The translations under genes and the position numbers were made by a program. Shown here one piece after another: positions 8,196 through 14,658 of a stretch of DNA of 14,658 bases. Where the stretch lies: the NCBI GenBank assembly GCA_964547985.1, contig CAZJPV010000053.1, positions 1 to 14,658 of the forward strand, in the 5' to 3' direction. Each line of letters begins with the position of its first letter. Position 1 is the first letter of the stretch. Source of the stretch: JAPLJU01 sp964547985. Its GTDB lineage: Bacteria; Desulfobacterota; Syntrophia; Syntrophales; UBA2192. The notes below the pieces were generated by a model, which ran no database searches, had not been told where the DNA came from, and saw only the letters and a program-made list of their open reading frames with translations.

Positions 8196-9731
8196 ATGGC
8201 CCAGCCAAAGATTGAAAACAAATTGAAAATTGTCACGCAAACGCCCATTCAGCAGAAGTTGAGGAACAAGATCATCACCGCACAGAAATGGGCGGAAATG
8301 GTCAAATCGGGCGACTGGATCAACCGAGGCGGCCCCGGATCGGATTCGCTTCCGACGATGGAGGCCCTGGCTGCGAGATTCGGCAAGATTAACAACATCG
8401 AGATCTGGAACAATGCGATCATGCTCGGCAACAACTTCTTCGCCGCAGCCGATCCGGAGGCGAAGCACCACGTTCTCCACGAAGACTTCCTACTCCCCAC
8501 CCTTCGCGGCCTCATCAAGAAGGGATACAAAGGCATGGACTGGAAGCACTGGGGATGGTCACTGGGTATGGATCACAACTACGCCCGGTTCTACAGGAAG
8601 GACAAGGCAAAACGCGCCCACGACTGGGGTGTTCAGGCCTGCGCAGTGCCTGAGGCGGGTTATGTGAATGGCAGCTACGGCGTGAATAACTTCATGATCA
8701 CCGCCAAGTCCTGCAAGAAATTCGTCTGCGAAATCCGCGATGACTACGCCTGGTGCGAACAGGGAAGGGGCATGAATCTTCCCATCGACGATGTGGACTA
8801 CTTCGTCGAAGTGGACACCAGCCAGGAGAAATACCAGTGGATGTCCATCAACGAAAAGGCCATCAAGCCGGATGCCATACAGACGGCCATCGCGAAGAAC
8901 TGCCTCTCCATCATGCGCGACGGTGACTGCATCCAGGTGGGGATCGGCGCGCTCCCCACGGCCGTGGTCATCGGCTTGCGGAATTCCGGCCTGAGGCACA
9001 TCGGCGTCCACAGCGAAATGATCGGCGAGTACGCCTTCACGCTGGCCGAAGCGGGCGTCTGCGACAACTCCCGGAAGACCATCGACCAGGGGAGATGCGG
9101 CTGGGCCTACATCATGCCCGTCGACACGCCCCGCTACTACGAGTGGATGCATCGCAATCCTTTCTTTGCCGGGTTTGACATCGGCTACACCAACAACGTC
9201 CTCACGGTGTCCCAGATTGACAACATGGTGACGGTCAACAACTTCGCCCAGATGGACCTCCGGGGGCAGGACGCGGCAGGTAATGTCGGCGGCCGTCCCA
9301 TCTCCTCGACGGGCGGGCAGTTCCAGTTCACCCTCGGCGCCTCCATGGCCCGGGGCGGCAGGGCCATCCTCGCGGCGACGTCACGGGATGCCAAAGGCCG
9401 ATCCCGCATCGTGCCCATGCTGGAACCGGGAAGCGTCGTGGCCGTGCCCGACTGGCTCGTGACCTATGTGTGCACGGAACACGGCATCGTCAATCTCCAG
9501 GGCTGCACCGATGCCGAGAAGGCCCGGAAGCTCATCTCCATCGCCCATCCCGAAGACAGGCCGGCGCTGGAGAAGGCGGCCGTTGAGAAGCTGAACATCA
9601 AGTCGGATCACTGGATGTTCAAGACTGCGCCTGACCGTAGATTCCCCACAGCGGCCGAGATGAAGGACCACAAATTAGGCTATATGAATGTTCGGGTTAC
9701 CCCGGGGCAAATCGCCAAAGAATTCGATTGA
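8196..9731 (+). CDS. Acetyl-CoA hydrolase/4-hydroxybutyrate CoA-transferase family protein
   Basis: Moves coenzyme A between an acyl-CoA and a free carboxylic acid through a glutamyl-CoA intermediate; soluble. The 511 residues carry the family landmarks: an N-terminal ITAQKWAEMVKSGDWI segment (about 27-42); GIGALPTAVVIGLR, then HIGVHSEMIGE, where Glu274 aligns with the catalytic glutamate; STGGQFQFTLGA; and the C-terminal CTEHGIVNLQG...KLISIAHPEDRPAL region. At 511 residues it is longer than the ~430-450 of typical 4-hydroxybutyrate CoA-transferases, with extra sequence in the first half (around 100-200, rich in aromatic residues), so the substrate may differ. The C-terminal motif IAHPEDR departs from the usual IAHPDFR. 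AAGGAGGG lies 10 bases before the ATG. It is monocistronic, ending in a strong terminator. Family is secure, substrate unknown. Confidence 0.88.
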   Translation: MAQPKIENKLKIVTQTPIQQKLRNKIITAQKWAEMVKSGDWINRGGPGSDSLPTMEALAARFGKINNIEIWNNAIMLGNNFFAAADPEAKHHVLHEDFLLPTLRGLIKKGYKGMDWKHWGWSLGMDHNYARFYRKDKAKRAHDWGVQACAVPEAGYVNGSYGVNNFMITAKSCKKFVCEIRDDYAWCEQGRGMNLPIDDVDYFVEVDTSQEKYQWMSINEKAIKPDAIQTAIAKNCLSIMRDGDCIQVGIGALPTAVVIGLRNSGLRHIGVHSEMIGEYAFTLAEAGVCDNSRKTIDQGRCGWAYIMPVDTPRYYEWMHRNPFFAGFDIGYTNNVLTVSQIDNMVTVNNFAQMDLRGQDAAGNVGGRPISSTGGQFQFTLGASMARGGRAILAATSRDAKGRSRIVPMLEPGSVVAVPDWLVTYVCTEHGIVNLQGCTDAEKARKLISIAHPEDRPALEKAAVEKLNIKSDHWMFKTAPDRRFPTAAEMKDHKLGYMNVRVTPGQIAKEFD

Positions 9732-9754
9732 TCGGGCACAGAAGCAAAGTTAAC

Positions 9755-9791
9755 GAAAAAAGGCAGGGTGGAAACACCTTGCCTTTTTTTT
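9755..9791 (+). terminator. Strong rho-independent terminator after the CoA-transferase gene
   Basis: AAAAAA-GGCAGGGTG, GAAA tetraloop, CACCTTGCC, then eight T. The 9-bp stem has a single G-T pair and is extended by A/T pairing. The A-run on one side and T-run on the other suggest it could work in both directions. Confidence 0.9.
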
Positions 9792-9883
9792 CGGTCAAGA
9801 CCCCTTCCCGGTGAGGAGGGTACATGGGTGGAGAGGTATTGTTTGCTTATTGCTTAAGCCTCTTAATCTTAGACAACCATCCC

Positions 9884-10432
9884 TCATTCTGAATGGCGAA
9901 GTGAAAAAGGGAAATCATATCCTAAACCAAGTCGAACAAATGTTTCGAGTGATCCATAGTCACGAATGATGTTATCACACTTTTCCGCATTGAGTTTTGT
10001 GAAACCCGTGCAGTCATGGTCGAGATATGTCAACATCTGCGAGACAATCGGAACTTCACCCAAGTGTGGTTTATCCGAAAAGCACATCAATCCAAACGAG
10101 CCTTCTTTATTTTTGCCCCATAATTTGGTCGCCAGCGAAGGGTTATGTACCTTCATCAAAACATAGGAGGCCGATACGATTGAACGATTGCGATAACCAA
10201 GCACCAGGTCATCCTGCGCCATGATATTCCAGGTCGAGCGGTTGTCGCCTTTTTCCTGCACCCCCCAAACGTAACATTGTCCATTGGGGTAAAAACGTCT
10301 TAAATTTTCAATCTGAATCCCATCATGGATAAAGGGTAATACGGTTTCAAGTTCGTAACCTTTTTCATTTTCAATACCAAAGTTTGTCGTGGCCGCTTCA
10401 TCGTCTATCGAATAGATAAATACATTCGCCAT
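9884..10432 (-). CDS. Orphan PUA/EVE-like domain protein, function unknown
   Basis: A 182-residue protein on the strand opposite to its neighbours and visibly less GC-rich than they are. The central part, from YVWGVQEKGDNRSTW (about 54-68) through DDLVLGYRNRSIVSASYVLMKVHNPSLATKLWG, resembles the PUA-like/EVE-like domains in modification-sensing restriction proteins: a WG...N..TW start, a 'D.VL.YRN' strand, and 'N..LA..LWG'. The C-terminus (GFTKLNAEKCDNIIRDYGSLETFVRLGL) also fits the end of such domains. No nuclease, HNH or ATPase motif is present, so it is a solo domain or the remnant of a larger defence protein. The ribosome site is weak (AGGG about 9 bases before the ATG). Location between two CoA-transferase copies, one broken, suggests insertion by transfer. 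The family call is from memory of the pattern and is tentative. Confidence 0.6.
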   Translation of the reverse strand: MANVFIYSIDDEAATTNFGIENEKGYELETVLPFIHDGIQIENLRRFYPNGQCYVWGVQEKGDNRSTWNIMAQDDLVLGYRNRSIVSASYVLMKVHNPSLATKLWGKNKEGSFGLMCFSDKPHLGEVPIVSQMLTYLDHDCTGFTKLNAEKCDNIIRDYGSLETFVRLGLGYDFPFSLRHSE

Positions 10433-10932
10433 CAGTTCTACCCTATATGCTTTAATACCCGGTCCCCAACCATTTCACCGGCTCCGCTCCAGCAGATCAC
10501 CGTCCCCGTGGAGCTTTCTCCTCGCTACCGGGCAAACGAACACTGGGGCTATATTTAGCAGGGATGACGCCGAAAAGCCATTACATTTCAGGCGGACCCG
10601 GGAGATTGTACTAGAGTCATAACTTCGCTTTGGTATTGACCGCTTTTTCACATGTTTGATGAAGACGTTAGGCATAAGAGACATCTCCGGCCTGATACGG
10701 TTTTCCATTCAACACGGTATTACCCCTTTAGAATAGTAAACCCCTCATCGTACCCGCTTTTCAACGTTCCCCCACACGCTTTGTAAAACTTGCCCTACAT
10801 ACAGAGCCTGGAATCTGGGCTATGAAAACAAGCACCTGAAATTATTAACATTCGTGCTGATATCGATCAATAAAATTCAAGTGCAGAAAAACTCACTGCT
10901 ATGGTACAAGACAGAATATGGCTTGACTGGGC
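10433..10932. other. 500-base stretch with no convincing gene
   Basis: Between the orphan PUA/EVE-like gene and the CoA-transferase stub. A 77-codon minus-strand frame (10475-10708) is open but is rich in Ser/Arg, has no recognised motif and no good ribosome site, so it is not called. All plus-strand frames are broken repeatedly. Near 10911-10922 the codons ACA GAA TAT GGC would read TEYG, the motif that normally precedes the stub's sequence in CoA-transferases, so decayed coding sequence may begin just before 10933 in another frame. No tRNA, terminal inverted repeat or transposase remnant was seen. Confidence 0.5.
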
Positions 10933-11031
10933 AATATCCTGAAACAACGCGCCAACAAACTGGTCGCCATTGCCCACCCGGATTTCCGCGGCGAGCTTAA
11001 GACGCAGACGCGAAAACTCAAATGGACTTAG
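10933..11031 (+). pseudogene. C-terminal stub of a second acetyl-CoA hydrolase/CoA-transferase
   Basis: Reading from 10933 gives NILKQRANKLVAIAHPDFR followed by GELKTQTRKLKWT and a TAG stop at 11029-11031. RAN.LVAIAHPDFR..L is the classic C-terminal motif of acetyl-CoA hydrolase/4-hydroxybutyrate CoA-transferases. There is no start codon and an in-frame TGA lies three codons upstream; the preceding TEYG motif appears in another frame at 10911-10922, implying a frameshift or small deletion. It matches the family consensus better than the intact upstream copy (IAHPEDR), so it is a different paralogue, not a recent duplicate. Its stop codon overlaps the ribosome binding site of the MaoC gene, so the ancestral operon probably began with this transferase. 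Confidence 0.8.
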
Positions 11032-11040
11032 GAGGAAAAG
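11029..11040 (+). promoter_or_regulatory. Ribosome binding site of the MaoC gene overlapping the stub's stop codon
   Basis: TAGGAGG followed by AAAAG and the ATG at 11041. The TAG is the stop of the CoA-transferase remnant, an arrangement typical of translational coupling within an operon. Confidence 0.7.
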
Positions 11041-11505
11041 ATGGCAAAAGAGTACATGTATCTTGACGACTATGTCGTTGGCGAAAAAATGATTTCACCG
11101 GCGAGAACCGTCACAGAGGCGGATATCGTGAATTTTGCAGGCCTCACCGGTGACTGGCATCCTCTTCACACGGATATAGAATACGCGGCCCAAACGCCTT
11201 TCAAGGACAGGATCGCCCACGGCATGTTGACCTTGAGCATCGGTATGGTCCTGCCGTTCAGGCTGGGACCGTATTCGAGCTATCTTCCAAAATCTTTTAT
11301 TGCCTTTTACGGAATGGACGAGGTTCGTTTCACGGCGCCCACCCGGATCGGTGATACGATCCATTGCGAGGTGGAGGTCATCGACATAACCGATAAGGGC
11401 AAAGGCAGGGGAATTCTGACCATCCGAAACCAGATCAAGAACCAGAAGGACGAAACACTGGTTTCGTTCCTTATGAAATTATTCTGCGGGAAGAAGCCGA
11501 GTTAG
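11041..11505 (+). CDS. MaoC-type hotdog hydratase
   Basis: A 154-residue single-hotdog protein of the (R)-specific enoyl-CoA hydratase/MaoC group, adding water to (or removing it from) an acyl-CoA. The hydratase-2 motif is complete: FAGLTGDWHPLHTDIEYA with Asp38 and His43 as the expected catalytic pair, then RIAHGMLTLSI at 57-67. The length is standard for the stand-alone form; no signal peptide. It has a strong ribosome site and is followed after 73 bases by the carboxyltransferase gene, so it is the first intact gene of a three-gene plus-strand operon. In this context it may hydrate the alpha,beta-unsaturated product of the carboxylase, a job more often done by a crotonase-fold enzyme. The family is firm, the substrate is inferred from neighbours. 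Confidence 0.9.
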   Translation: MAKEYMYLDDYVVGEKMISPARTVTEADIVNFAGLTGDWHPLHTDIEYAAQTPFKDRIAHGMLTLSIGMVLPFRLGPYSSYLPKSFIAFYGMDEVRFTAPTRIGDTIHCEVEVIDITDKGKGRGILTIRNQIKNQKDETLVSFLMKLFCGKKPS

Positions 11506-11563
11506 AGTAAAGAATATCAGGCGAAGCGCAGATGGAGCTTAAGACGTATATTTGCAATGAATG

Positions 11564-11570
11564 AAAGGAG
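11564..11570 (+). promoter_or_regulatory. Ribosome binding site fixing the carboxyltransferase start
   Basis: AAAGGAG, 8 bases before the ATG at 11579. The in-frame ATG at 11561 overlaps this site and is therefore not the start. Confidence 0.8.
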
Positions 11571-11578
11571 ATAGACCG

Positions 11579-13222
11579 ATGGCTGATGGAACCGAAAAAA
11601 GGATGACCCGCCAGCAAAAGAAGGAGATGGAGTACGGGGAGAATAAAAAGCACTGGCTGGCCGAGGAGCAGAAGATCTACGAGCTCTGGGAGAGGGCCTA
11701 CAACCCGGGAGGCCAGGTCCAGAATGATCGCCTGGCCAAACAGGGCAAGAAGCCTCCGCGCCAGCTCGTCAAGCAGTTGATCGATCCGGACACGGAATTC
11801 TTTGAGCTGAGCCGTGGCGCTGGCTTCGGGATCAACTACGAAGGGGTAAAGGATGTCCCCTCCGCCGGGCTCGTGACGGGGATCGGAAAGATCCACGGCA
11901 ACTGGGTCATGATCCTCGCGAACGACAGCCGTGTGAGCGCCGGGGCCTACTACCCGATCAGCTGCAAGAAGCACCTGAGGGCCCAGGAGATCGCCGAGCG
12001 GTGCGGTCTCAACTTCGTCTACATCGCCGATTCGGCAGGCGCCTTTCTTCCCATGCAGGACCGGATCTTCCCCGGCCGGAACCAGTTCGGCCATTTCTTC
12101 TACAACATGTGCCGGATGTCGGCGAAGGGGCTCAAGCAGTATACCCTCAGCACGGGCGGGAACACGGCCGGCGGGGCCTACATCGTCTATCTGGCCTGTG
12201 AATCCATCATGATTGAAGGGATGTCCTATTCCTTTCTCGGAGGGCCGCCCATGGTGAAATCCGCCATCGGGGAGACGGTGAGCATGGAGGACCTGGGAGG
12301 AGCGAGAGTCCATACGGCTATCTCCGGCGGGGCCGATCACTTCGTGAAATCGCAGGACGAGGGGATCGAGAAACTGAGAGAACTTCTGGCCTTTGATCCA
12401 AAACAGACCCTCCATATAGAACGGCGCAAGCCCGCGGAGCCGAAGGTCCCGGCGGATTACCTCTACCAAGTCCTGCCGAAAGAGACCGCCCGGGGGATCA
12501 ACGTCCGTGAGGTGCTTTCCGCCATCGCCGACGACAGCTATTTCAGCGAATATAAGCGTAATTACAACCCCGGCCGGGGGGACAATGTCGTCTGCGGGAA
12601 GATCCACCTGAAGGGGATCCCCGTCGGGGTCATCGCCAGCCACAACAACGGCGTCATCTTCGTGGACTCGGCCCGGAAGGCCATTGAATGGGTCATCCGC
12701 TGCTCCACCATGAAGATCCCCCTTCTCTATATCCAGAACTCCCCCGGCTACATGGTGGGGACGGCCGAGGAGTACGCCGGCATCGGCAAATACGGCTCCG
12801 GCATGGTCAGGGCCGTCGCCTGCACCGAGGTCCCGAGGATTCAGTGGATCATCGGGCCGGATCACGGCGCCGCGAATTTCGGCATGAGCGGCAGGACCTT
12901 CGACCCGCTATTCATCTTCGCCACGATGCGGGCGAGGACGTCGGTCATGTCCGGAGAGACGGCGGGCTTCATCCTCACGAGCCTGGAGCGGGTCAACCGG
13001 AAGAAGCGGGGCGAGGAGATGGACGAAGAGGCGGCAAAAAAATTCCAGCAGATGATGATCGACAAGTACAACCGGGAGGCCCATCCCTTCTACATGGAGT
13101 CACGGCTCTTCAACGACGGGACGCTGCCGCTCAAGGACTGCCGCGATGCCCTGGCGCTTGGTTTCGAGGTCTCCCTCCTGCAACCGATCAAAGAATCCAA
13201 TTTCGGAAACTTCAAATTCTAA
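11579..13222 (+). CDS. Acyl-CoA carboxylase carboxyltransferase subunit (methylcrotonyl-CoA carboxylase beta-like)
   Basis: Carboxyltransferase of biotin-dependent acyl-CoA carboxylases, moving CO2 between carboxybiotin and an acyl-CoA. From the ATG at 11579 it has 547 residues, close to the MCC beta subunit (about 535-565). N-terminal half: GKIHGNWVMILAND (104-117), YYPISCKKHLRAQEIAE (124-140), DSAGAFLPMQD (151-161), GGNTAGGAY (193-201), FLGGPPMVKSAIGE (219-231) and DLGGARVH (238-245), the last three characteristic of the MCC beta branch. C-terminal half: IQNSPGYMVGTAEEY, then GPDHGAANFGMSGR (426-439), where MCC has a G..YGAGNYGMCGR-like loop, so the CoA or biotin pocket may differ. No biotin carboxylase or biotin carrier gene is in the window; it may be encoded elsewhere, or the protein may act as a decarboxylase subunit. 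A 61-base gap leads to the lyase gene. Family certain, MCC-specific substrate unproven. Confidence 0.88.
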   Translation: MADGTEKRMTRQQKKEMEYGENKKHWLAEEQKIYELWERAYNPGGQVQNDRLAKQGKKPPRQLVKQLIDPDTEFFELSRGAGFGINYEGVKDVPSAGLVTGIGKIHGNWVMILANDSRVSAGAYYPISCKKHLRAQEIAERCGLNFVYIADSAGAFLPMQDRIFPGRNQFGHFFYNMCRMSAKGLKQYTLSTGGNTAGGAYIVYLACESIMIEGMSYSFLGGPPMVKSAIGETVSMEDLGGARVHTAISGGADHFVKSQDEGIEKLRELLAFDPKQTLHIERRKPAEPKVPADYLYQVLPKETARGINVREVLSAIADDSYFSEYKRNYNPGRGDNVVCGKIHLKGIPVGVIASHNNGVIFVDSARKAIEWVIRCSTMKIPLLYIQNSPGYMVGTAEEYAGIGKYGSGMVRAVACTEVPRIQWIIGPDHGAANFGMSGRTFDPLFIFATMRARTSVMSGETAGFILTSLERVNRKKRGEEMDEEAAKKFQQMMIDKYNREAHPFYMESRLFNDGTLPLKDCRDALALGFEVSLLQPIKESNFGNFKF

Positions 13223-13267
13223 AGAGCGACGGGAAGCCATACCGTGCTCCACCCCGAAGAATCCATT

Positions 13268-13274
13268 GAGGAGG
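13268..13274 (+). promoter_or_regulatory. Ribosome binding site fixing the lyase start
   Basis: GAGGAGG, 9 bases before the ATG at 13284. It rules out the longer open frame that begins at 13146 inside the carboxyltransferase gene. Confidence 0.85.
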
Positions 13275-13283
13275 AAGCATTAT

Positions 13284-14462
13284 ATGACAGAGTATGATTA
13301 TTGGAAGATATTTCCAAGAATGCCAAAGAAGGTTATGATCGGAGACATCACGATTCGTGATGGTTTCCAGCATGAGGAGAAGTTCATTTCCACGGCCGCC
13401 AAGATCTTCTATGGCGAAGAAATCATCATGGCCGGCTGTACGGAGATTGAAGCCACCAATCTGGGAAGTGCCGTGACAACGCCCCAGTTCAGGGATGCCG
13501 ATGAAGTCCTCGCCCACTTCCGGAGTGACCGATTTAAAAAGCGGTGCGCCCAGCGAAAGATCAACTACGATGAACTCGTTTTCAGTGCTGTGACGATCCG
13601 CGAGAACGCGGTGGACCGTGCCATTGAACTGAAAAAAAGGGGCATCGGCCCTGACCGTGTCCTCATGATGGTCTCTACCGATCCCGAACATCATTTCGCG
13701 AACTCGGGCACCACCCTTTCCCAGTACTGGAGAGAAGCCGAGCGGTGCATCAAGAAGTGCCGCGACGTGGGGATCAAGATGTGCGGGGTTGTGAGCACCA
13801 TCTGGGGAAGCCCTCTCAGCGGAGCCACGAAACTCGACGATGCCGTGGAGTTCACCAAGCGCTGGTTTACCATCGGCGCCCATGACATCGAGCATGCCGA
13901 TCATGACGGCTCTGCATCGGCGGCCGAGGTTTACCGGTACTTCTCCATGGTCATGGACGCTATGCCCAACCCAGAAGCTCACCTCTGCCACCTCCACGAG
14001 ACCAAGCGTATCGCCTCCGCGTCGGTTTTAGCGGCCCTTCATGCCGGCATCACCCGTTTTGAAGGCACCCTGGGCGGTTTGGGCGGGCAGCCGGCCAATT
14101 TCCTCGACGACTGCCCTGTCAGGGGTACCGGTGAATACTACTACAAGGATCACCGGTATGTGGGTCTCATTACCCTGGAAGACCTCCTCGTCATGATCGA
14201 CGAGCTCGGCATCGAACACGGCTACGATGTAGACCGAGTCCTGTGGCTGGGTAACAAGATGGAGAAGACCATCGGCCGCAGGCTCCGATCCGAGGCCATT
14301 TATAACGGCAGGACGGCCAAAGGCGGAAATCCCCAGTTCCTCCGGCCCGGCCTTCAAAAGTTGATCGAAAAAGCAGGAGAGGAACCGGGACAAAGCGTCC
14401 CGTCCGAGTGGCCCGAAAAGGCTGTGTTGCCGGCGAAATGGGGTCCCGACGACTGGAAGTAA
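13284..14462 (+). CDS. HMG-CoA lyase-like DRE-TIM metallolyase with an altered catalytic loop
   Basis: A 392-residue TIM-barrel enzyme of the HMG-CoA lyase/isopropylmalate synthase superfamily, cleaving or forming a C-C bond next to a thioester. Matches to HMG-CoA lyase: IRDGFQHEE at 24-32 (Arg25 and Asp26 as catalytic and metal residues), IEATNLGS with Glu56, and the metal motif His236-x-His238-Glu-Thr. The catalytic glycine loop is unusual: lyases have GLGGCPYA, here GLGG is followed by QPANFLDD and only then CPVRGTG, so the candidate catalytic Cys277 is displaced by 8 residues and Gln269 occupies the normal position. A longer tyrosine-rich segment (GEYYYKDHRYVG) follows before the conserved TLEDLL. 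The protein is about 90 residues longer than usual, mainly in the C-terminus. Last gene of the MaoC-carboxyltransferase operon. HMG-CoA lyase is the nearest known activity, but a different acyl-CoA substrate or synthase direction is possible. Confidence 0.8.
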   Translation: MTEYDYWKIFPRMPKKVMIGDITIRDGFQHEEKFISTAAKIFYGEEIIMAGCTEIEATNLGSAVTTPQFRDADEVLAHFRSDRFKKRCAQRKINYDELVFSAVTIRENAVDRAIELKKRGIGPDRVLMMVSTDPEHHFANSGTTLSQYWREAERCIKKCRDVGIKMCGVVSTIWGSPLSGATKLDDAVEFTKRWFTIGAHDIEHADHDGSASAAEVYRYFSMVMDAMPNPEAHLCHLHETKRIASASVLAALHAGITRFEGTLGGLGGQPANFLDDCPVRGTGEYYYKDHRYVGLITLEDLLVMIDELGIEHGYDVDRVLWLGNKMEKTIGRRLRSEAIYNGRTAKGGNPQFLRPGLQKLIEKAGEEPGQSVPSEWPEKAVLPAKWGPDDWK

Positions 14463-14480
14463 TCTGTCACAAATGCACGT

Positions 14481-14511
14481 AAAAGCCCGGGATTCATCCC
14501 GGGCTTTTTTT
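14481..14511 (+). terminator. Strong rho-independent terminator closing the carboxyltransferase-lyase operon
   Basis: AAGCCCGGGA, loop TTCA, TCCCGGGCTT, then further T to a run of seven. A perfect 10-bp GC-rich stem with A-run and T-run, 18 bases after the lyase stop. Confidence 0.95.
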
Positions 14512-14658
14512 GAGGCGCCTCAGGATTGCGGACCGGTATGCCACCTTGACAAATCCCTCCAACATGCACTAAGAAAATAGAAAGGAGAACGGCTGTCGAG
14601 AGGTTATCCGTCGCCCTTCCCCGGAAAAAGCCTACATAAAACGGGGTGATTCATAATG
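14512..14658 (+). other. Spacer leading to a gene that probably starts at the window edge
   Basis: It holds the palindrome GAGGCGCCTC (14512-14521), a consensus -35 box TTGACA (14546-14551) with only a poor -10 candidate about 17-18 bases on (CTAAGA/TAAGAA), and GGGGTG (14643-14648) seven bases before an ATG at 14656-14658. The downstream gene therefore appears to have its own promoter, but only its start codon is present. Confidence 0.4.

Noticed and set aside
10475..10708. 77-codon minus-strand frame
   Set aside because: No clear ribosome site, no motif, Ser/Arg-rich composition; kept only as a note in the description of the non-coding stretch.
10993..11546. Direct repeat GAGCTTAAGACG at 10993-11004 and 11535-11546
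   Set aside because: A 12-base match is expected a few times by chance in a window of this size, and the flanks do not extend it.
11471..12865. 464-codon open frame on the minus strand
   Set aside because: Antisense to the carboxyltransferase gene; its Asp/His/Gly-rich composition is typical of mirror frames and it has no motif.
13146..13283. Longer N-terminus of the lyase
   Set aside because: This part overlaps the end of the carboxyltransferase gene; the ATG at 13284 has a strong ribosome site and gives the normal N-terminus of the family.

Overview
The window looks like a chromosomal piece of an anaerobic deltaproteobacterium, probably in the Syntrophales/Desulfobacterota range. This is inferred from the smc-ftsY neighbourhood, the GC-rich codon use and a biotin-type carboxylase / CoA-transferase / lyase cluster. 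No sequence search was possible, so the taxonomic guess is soft.

Left half (1-7713) reads almost entirely on the minus strand. In transcription order it holds smc (chromosome condensation ATPase), a hairpin-plus-T-run terminator candidate, ftsY (signal recognition particle receptor), a PPP-type metallophosphatase, a stand-alone glutamate formimidoyltransferase, a 73-codon relic of a fumarate-reductase-like flavoprotein, a tandem hotdog-fold thioesterase-like protein, and a tRNA-Arg(CCU) cut by the window edge. The housekeeping part is ordinary. The flavoprotein relic is not: its FAD-binding N-terminus is joined directly to its C-terminal tail.

The 482-base divergent spacer (7714-8195) separates smc from the right half. 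It is AT-rich, with a perfect 14-base palindrome, a bulged hairpin in the smc leader and a candidate sigma-70 promoter facing right.

Right half (8196-14658) reads mostly on the plus strand and is about acyl-CoA chemistry. An acetyl-CoA hydrolase/4-hydroxybutyrate-type CoA-transferase ends in a strong terminator. A 1.3 kb island of poorer coding character follows: a minus-strand orphan PUA/EVE-like protein, a non-coding stretch, and the C-terminal stub of a second, different CoA-transferase. Immediately after the stub come a MaoC-type hydratase, a methylcrotonyl-CoA-carboxylase-beta-like carboxyltransferase and an HMG-CoA-lyase-like enzyme, each with a strong ribosome binding site, closed by a strong terminator.

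Taken together the three enzymes could run carboxylation, hydration and aldol cleavage of a branched enoyl-CoA, as in leucine/isovalerate breakdown (3-methylcrotonyl-CoA to acetyl-CoA plus acetoacetate), with a CoA-transferase handling the free acid. Three points separate this from the textbook pathway: a MaoC hotdog sits in the hydratase position, the lyase has extra residues in its catalytic glycine loop, and no biotin carboxylase is visible. The true substrate is therefore open.
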